Part shown: positions 60,823 to 64,000 of the stretch, in pieces
How the letters are laid out: the number at the start of each line of letters is the position of its first letter
Numbering within the stretch: position 1 is the first letter of the stretch
Assembly (NCBI GenBank): GCA_903871335.1
Contig: CAIQGE010000033.1
Coordinates: 62,001-126,000 of the forward strand
Direction of reading: 5' to 3'
DNA from: an uncultured Actinomycetes bacterium
GTDB lineage: Bacteria > Actinomycetota > Acidimicrobiia > Acidimicrobiales > RAAP-2
Length of the DNA: 64,000 nucleotides
Translations under genes and position numbers: made by a program
Notes under the pieces: generated by a model
Database searches by the model: none
What the model was told of the DNA's origin: nothing
Seen by the model: the letters and a program-made list of their open reading frames with translations, nothing else

Positions 60823-63042
60823 TCAACCTAGGTCGTCGTACAGACGTTCGAGCACGCTCGCCACCTCGCGACTGCGAAATTGCTCGGCGGTCGCGCGCGC
60901 GGCGTCACCCATGCGCACGCGCCGCGACGCGTCATGGAGGACGAAACGCATCGCGGCGGCCAACGAGGCGGCATCTGTGGCCGCGAACACGACGCCGTTC
61001 GGTTCAGTGTCGTCGGTCCCCACAAATTCCATGACGCCGCCCTCGTTCGGCACGATCACGACCCGTCCCGCCGCCATTGCTTCGGCGATCACGTTGCCAA
61101 AGGGCTCCGGTGATCGCGACGCCAAAATGACCGCATCGAGGTCCCGCATCTCGCTGCTCACGTCATCAACGGCGCCCGCGAAACTCACTCGACCGGAGAG
61201 GCCCAACCTGTCGACCTGGCGCGTTAATTCGTCCGCGTACGCGTCTTCTCCGAACAATGCTCCACCCACGATTCGCAGCGTCCACCCGGGTTCATTACGC
61301 AACAGGTTCGCGGCCTCGATAACGAGGTCCTGCCCCTTCCACGGCGCCAATCGGCCAATGATCCCAAAGCGCACCGTGGTCGTCGTCGTCGGGTCCTCGA
61401 GATCAAAGAAGACGTCTTCGACGGGGCTCGGGATGACGGCGGCATTGACCGAGGTGGACCGTCCCGTGACCCGGGAGTTGGCAATGACGTCGTCGGGACC
61501 CCACGTCGCCAACAACCGTAAAAAGCGGGCCGTGCGCGCACCCACATAGGGCGGAGCCCACAGGTCACGGGCGTGCAGAACTACCCGCCACGGTGCGAAC
61601 ACCGACGCCATGGTTCCGTAGACGTGAGCCTTCATTGAATTGGTGTGCACAATCACCGGTTGTCGACGTCGGGTGATGCGACGAATGTGCCACGCGTAAC
61701 TCAGCGTCGTCCCGACCGCCCGAGCCCTTCGACGGCCCAATTGATCGCGCGACAGCGCCTGAGTCGCCGGATCCATTGGTACCACCTCATACGAAAGTCC
61801 CCGGCGGTCCAGCTCACTGGTCAGCGGTCCGTTTTCACCGAGAACGACGTGCGCGCGCCACCGTCGATCATCCAATGCACTCATCACGCGAGCCAGCGCT
61901 AATTCACCACCCGATCTCTTGGCGGTGTGGTCGAGGACCACCACCCCTCGAGGGGCGTCACCGTGAGCCACCTCGTCGTAGAGGCGTGCGTGTCTCTCGG
62001 CCACGCGAGTCCACGACTGACCACGCGCATCACCTCGCGCCGTCGTGCGCAAATCTGGATTCTCGAGAACCGCGTCGATGGCGGCACGCCACGTCGGTTC
62101 GATGGCCGATACGACTCTGACGGCGTCGCTCACGCGCGCAGCATCGCGCAACCCGTCAACGTCGGTCACGACGACGGGTGTGCCATGGGCGAGCGACTCC
62201 AGAACGACGAGGCCAAAGCCCTCGTGCGCGACGGTGGGTACGATGCTGACGTCGGCAGCCTCGTACCAGTCCCGCAAGGTTTCGTCATCGACACGGCCCA
62301 GGAATCGCACGCGATCGGCCACTCCTCGTTGCCGCGCGAGGTCCTCGAGTTCTGCCCGCTGGTCTCCGTCCCCAATGATCACGAGAGTCTCGTTGGTGCG
62401 GCCTTCTCTCGCGAAGAACTCCACGAAGCGGTCAATGCCCATCCGCGGCGTTAGTCGTCGAACGATCACGAACGTGATCAGCTCGTCACAACCAAGTCGC
62501 GAGCGCAACGTCACTCGGTCGACGGCGTCCGCGGGCGAGACGCCAGGAGCGATCACGTCGACGAGGTGTGGCGCGACGCCGTACCGCTCGACCGCAACCG
62601 CGCGAAAGGCGGACGAGAGCGTCACGACTCTTTCGGCGCGACGAAGGACGTAGCCCTCCACCAACGACTTGAGGGCAACGGACACCCGCGATGAACCCGC
62701 GACGGCGCTCTCGAGGGCCCACGGACCCTGGAAGTGCACGATGAATGGTCGTCGTCGGAACGCACCGGTGGCGAGCGCGTAGGCCGCGTGTGCGGGAAAG
62801 TGAACGTCGATGACGTCGGCGGGACTCTGACGGATCTGGCGAGCGAATACTCGCACCCGTTTCGGCCACGAGAGGCCCGACGGCACGGCTCCCTCTTCTG
62901 TGCCGTCATCAATCCAGATCACTGAGGACGTCGTTCCCAACACGTCCTGGGCACGGACCAGCTCGGAAAGGTAGCGATTCAGTCCGCCAATGCGCCACTG
63001 CGGACTCTCGAGCCCCACGTGCACGATCTTCGGTGACGTCAT
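60823..63042 (-). CDS. tandem GT4-GT4 glycosyltransferase
   Basis: Protein of 739 residues with two complete GT-B modules. Module 1 (about 1-360) has VGLESPQWRIGGLNRYLSEL, FVIVRRLTPRMGIDRFVEF and HEGFGLVVLESLAHGTPVVV. Module 2 (about 365-739) has VVVLDHTAKRSGGELALARV, FGIIGRLAPWKGQDLVIEA and SPEPFGNVIAEAMAAGRVVI. Both E-x7-E sites are intact, so both modules may be active. The ATG overlaps the upstream gene's stop in ATGA. Sugars unknown. Confidence 0.88.
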   Translation of the reverse strand: MTSPKIVHVGLESPQWRIGGLNRYLSELVRAQDVLGTTSSVIWIDDGTEEGAVPSGLSWPKRVRVFARQIRQSPADVIDVHFPAHAAYALATGAFRRRPFIVHFQGPWALESAVAGSSRVSVALKSLVEGYVLRRAERVVTLSSAFRAVAVERYGVAPHLVDVIAPGVSPADAVDRVTLRSRLGCDELITFVIVRRLTPRMGIDRFVEFFAREGRTNETLVIIGDGDQRAELEDLARQRGVADRVRFLGRVDDETLRDWYEAADVSIVPTVAHEGFGLVVLESLAHGTPVVVTDVDGLRDAARVSDAVRVVSAIEPTWRAAIDAVLENPDLRTTARGDARGQSWTRVAERHARLYDEVAHGDAPRGVVVLDHTAKRSGGELALARVMSALDDRRWRAHVVLGENGPLTSELDRRGLSYEVVPMDPATQALSRDQLGRRRARAVGTTLSYAWHIRRITRRRQPVIVHTNSMKAHVYGTMASVFAPWRVVLHARDLWAPPYVGARTARFLRLLATWGPDDVIANSRVTGRSTSVNAAVIPSPVEDVFFDLEDPTTTTTVRFGIIGRLAPWKGQDLVIEAANLLRNEPGWTLRIVGGALFGEDAYADELTRQVDRLGLSGRVSFAGAVDDVSSEMRDLDAVILASRSPEPFGNVIAEAMAAGRVVIVPNEGGVMEFVGTDDTEPNGVVFAATDAASLAAAMRFVLHDASRRVRMGDAARATAEQFRSREVASVLERLYDDLG
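60825..60830 (-). promoter_or_regulatory. predicted -10 box TAGGTT for the GT2-GT4 fusion gene
   Basis: TAGGTT overlaps the last codons of the upstream GT4-GT4 gene and ends six bases before GTG 60818. An internal leaderless promoter could uncouple the fusion gene from the upstream one. Confidence 0.45.
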
Positions 63043-64000
63043 GGTCGCAGCTCGCGATACAAATCCACGTACGCATCGGCCATCGCGGTTCGTGTGTAGC
63101 TACGCGCCCGTAACTGCGCAACGTCGGCGAGTGCGCGCCGCGTCGTTGGGCTCCCCCACAGTTCTTCGAGAGCGTCAGCGACCGAGGCAACCTCCGCGGT
63201 CACGAGGCGACCACCCTCATTCGCACCAACCAGCTGATCGGCCACCCCCACGCCCGTGGAGACAACCGCACAACCACACAGGGCGCCCTCGACCAAGTAG
63301 AGGCCGAAGGCTTCGTAGTTCGACACACACAGAACGACGTCGTGTTCGCGGTAGAGAGGGGCCACGTCCGCTACGAAACCAGTGAAACGAACGCGGTCCG
63401 CGACGTTCTTGTCGTGCAGAACTCGCTCGTAATGACTGATGGGTCCATCACCCACGACGGTCAACGAGGCGTGGGGCGCCTGGCAGATCGCAGCAATGGC
63501 CAAGTCCACGCCCTTGAGGGCGAAGTCGCCGGTCACCATGATCACGCGCAACATCCCCGATTCATTTGCGGGACGTTCCACGGAAGAGAACGCGGAAGCG
63601 TCGACGCCGTTGGCAATCACTCGTCGAGGAATATCGCTGTAATGCTGCGCTAACTGGGCATTGACGACGGGCGACACCGCGACCAACTCGCCCACCCGGC
63701 CGCGGCGATACTGACGTCGCTCAATCCCGAGTCCGAGACGTCGCGCGATCGCGGCATTGGCGCGACGCCAGCCCACTTCGTGTCGTCGTGCGGACTTGTC
63801 CACGGCGGCGTGGCACAAGTGCACCGTCGCGAGATCGACCGGCTCCGGCGTGAGAGCCCCGCAGGCGTGCACGATGTCGACGTTGTGTCGCTCGCGTCGA
63901 ACGATGCGTCGTGACCGCACAAAGAACCAGGCAATACGGGCGAAAGCTGGAGCGGACGGGAGTGAGACGTGAATGGTCCGCACACCCGACGGCAGCGAGT
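63039..64000 (-). CDS. GT4 glycosyltransferase, N-terminus cut off by the window edge
   Basis: At least 320 residues; the frame stays open to the right edge, and roughly 50-70 N-terminal residues of a normal GT4 are missing. It has VDIVHACGALTPEPVD, VSPVVNAQLAQHYSD, NGVDASAFSS, VTGDFALKGVDLAIAA and the donor-site segment SNYEAFGLYLVEGALCGCAV, in which both Glu are kept. GTG 63983 is a possible but late start and would leave an incomplete fold. It is first in a three-gene minus-strand run of glycosyltransferases. Confidence 0.82.
   Translation of the reverse strand, partial: SLPSGVRTIHVSLPSAPAFARIAWFFVRSRRIVRRERHNVDIVHACGALTPEPVDLATVHLCHAAVDKSARRHEVGWRRANAAIARRLGLGIERRQYRRGRVGELVAVSPVVNAQLAQHYSDIPRRVIANGVDASAFSSVERPANESGMLRVIMVTGDFALKGVDLAIAAICQAPHASLTVVGDGPISHYERVLHDKNVADRVRFTGFVADVAPLYREHDVVLCVSNYEAFGLYLVEGALCGCAVVSTGVGVADQLVGANEGGRLVTAEVASVADALEELWGSPTTRRALADVAQLRARSYTRTAMADAYVDLYRELRP

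Noticed and set aside
1-64000. CRISPR arrays, insertion sequences, prophage or toxin-antitoxin modules
   Set aside because: No direct-repeat arrays, transposase or integrase motifs or phage genes were found; the gene content is core metabolism plus surface glycan genes.

Overview
The window looks like a chromosomal core segment of a GC-rich actinomycete (Actinomycetota), probably a non-mycobacterial, deep-branching lineage such as Acidimicrobiia. The evidence is the combination of mycothiol enzymes (MshC, MshD), a phosphatidylinositol-mannoside lipid cluster (PIP synthase, PatA, PimA), a PdtaR-type ANTAR regulator next to polA, an InhA-like enoyl reductase, an actinobacterial RodA-type SEDS protein and a single Rel/SpoT enzyme. 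No mycolate genes are seen. The class-level assignment is inference. Both edges cut genes: polA at the left and a glycosyltransferase at the right.

Layout. 1-4.3 kb (minus strand): polA, pdtaR, a small coiled-coil gene and a MenC-like enolase-superfamily gene. 4.3-7.5 kb (plus): tRNA-Leu(CAA), then fabD-fabG-acpP-fabF (type II fatty-acid synthesis). 7.5-13.6 kb (minus): an orphan GroES-like gene, trpE and a YgfZ-type gene, then trpC-trpF-trpB-trpA; trpD and trpG are absent. 13.6-24 kb (mixed): mshD, a VIT1/CCC1 transporter, a MaoC dehydratase with menG and menF, a dolichyl-phosphate-mannose-type synthase, a flippase-like membrane protein, ppk, and two SEDS genes on either side of a DUF151 nuclease.

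24-51.7 kb is one long minus-strand stretch. Transcription order is npdG, mshC, thrS, a HIT gene, pgsA, patA, pimA, an M48-like gene, pdxS, pdxT, yebC, ruvC, ruvA, ruvB, yajC, secD, secF, rel, hisS, aspS, rarA, alaS, ruvX, mltG, aroE, rodA. From memory, most of this order is also found in Mycobacterium tuberculosis (roughly Rv2614c down to Rv2552c). 51.7-64 kb: an InhA-like fabI, then a cell-surface polysaccharide cluster with an initiating sugar-phosphate transferase, a Wzx-like flippase and six glycosyltransferase genes, two of which encode double-domain fusions.

Themes. Inositol chemistry links PIP synthase, PimA and PatA to mycothiol (MshC, MshD). Menaquinone genes (menC, menG, menF) lie in two places. 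The genome is very compact: most same-strand neighbours share ATGA, GTGA, TTGA, TAATG or TAGTG stop/start overlaps, and all seven tail-to-tail gene junctions overlap or abut. Many operon heads carry a TANNNT hexamer exactly 6-7 bases before the start codon, which predicts leaderless mRNAs. No CRISPR array, insertion sequence, prophage or attachment site is visible, and no gene-free stretch exceeds 300 bases. I found no convincing wholly new system. The best leads are the leaderless and terminator-free architecture, the fused glycosyltransferases, the orphan GroES-like protein beside trpE, the degenerate M48 protein and the anomalous rarA start.
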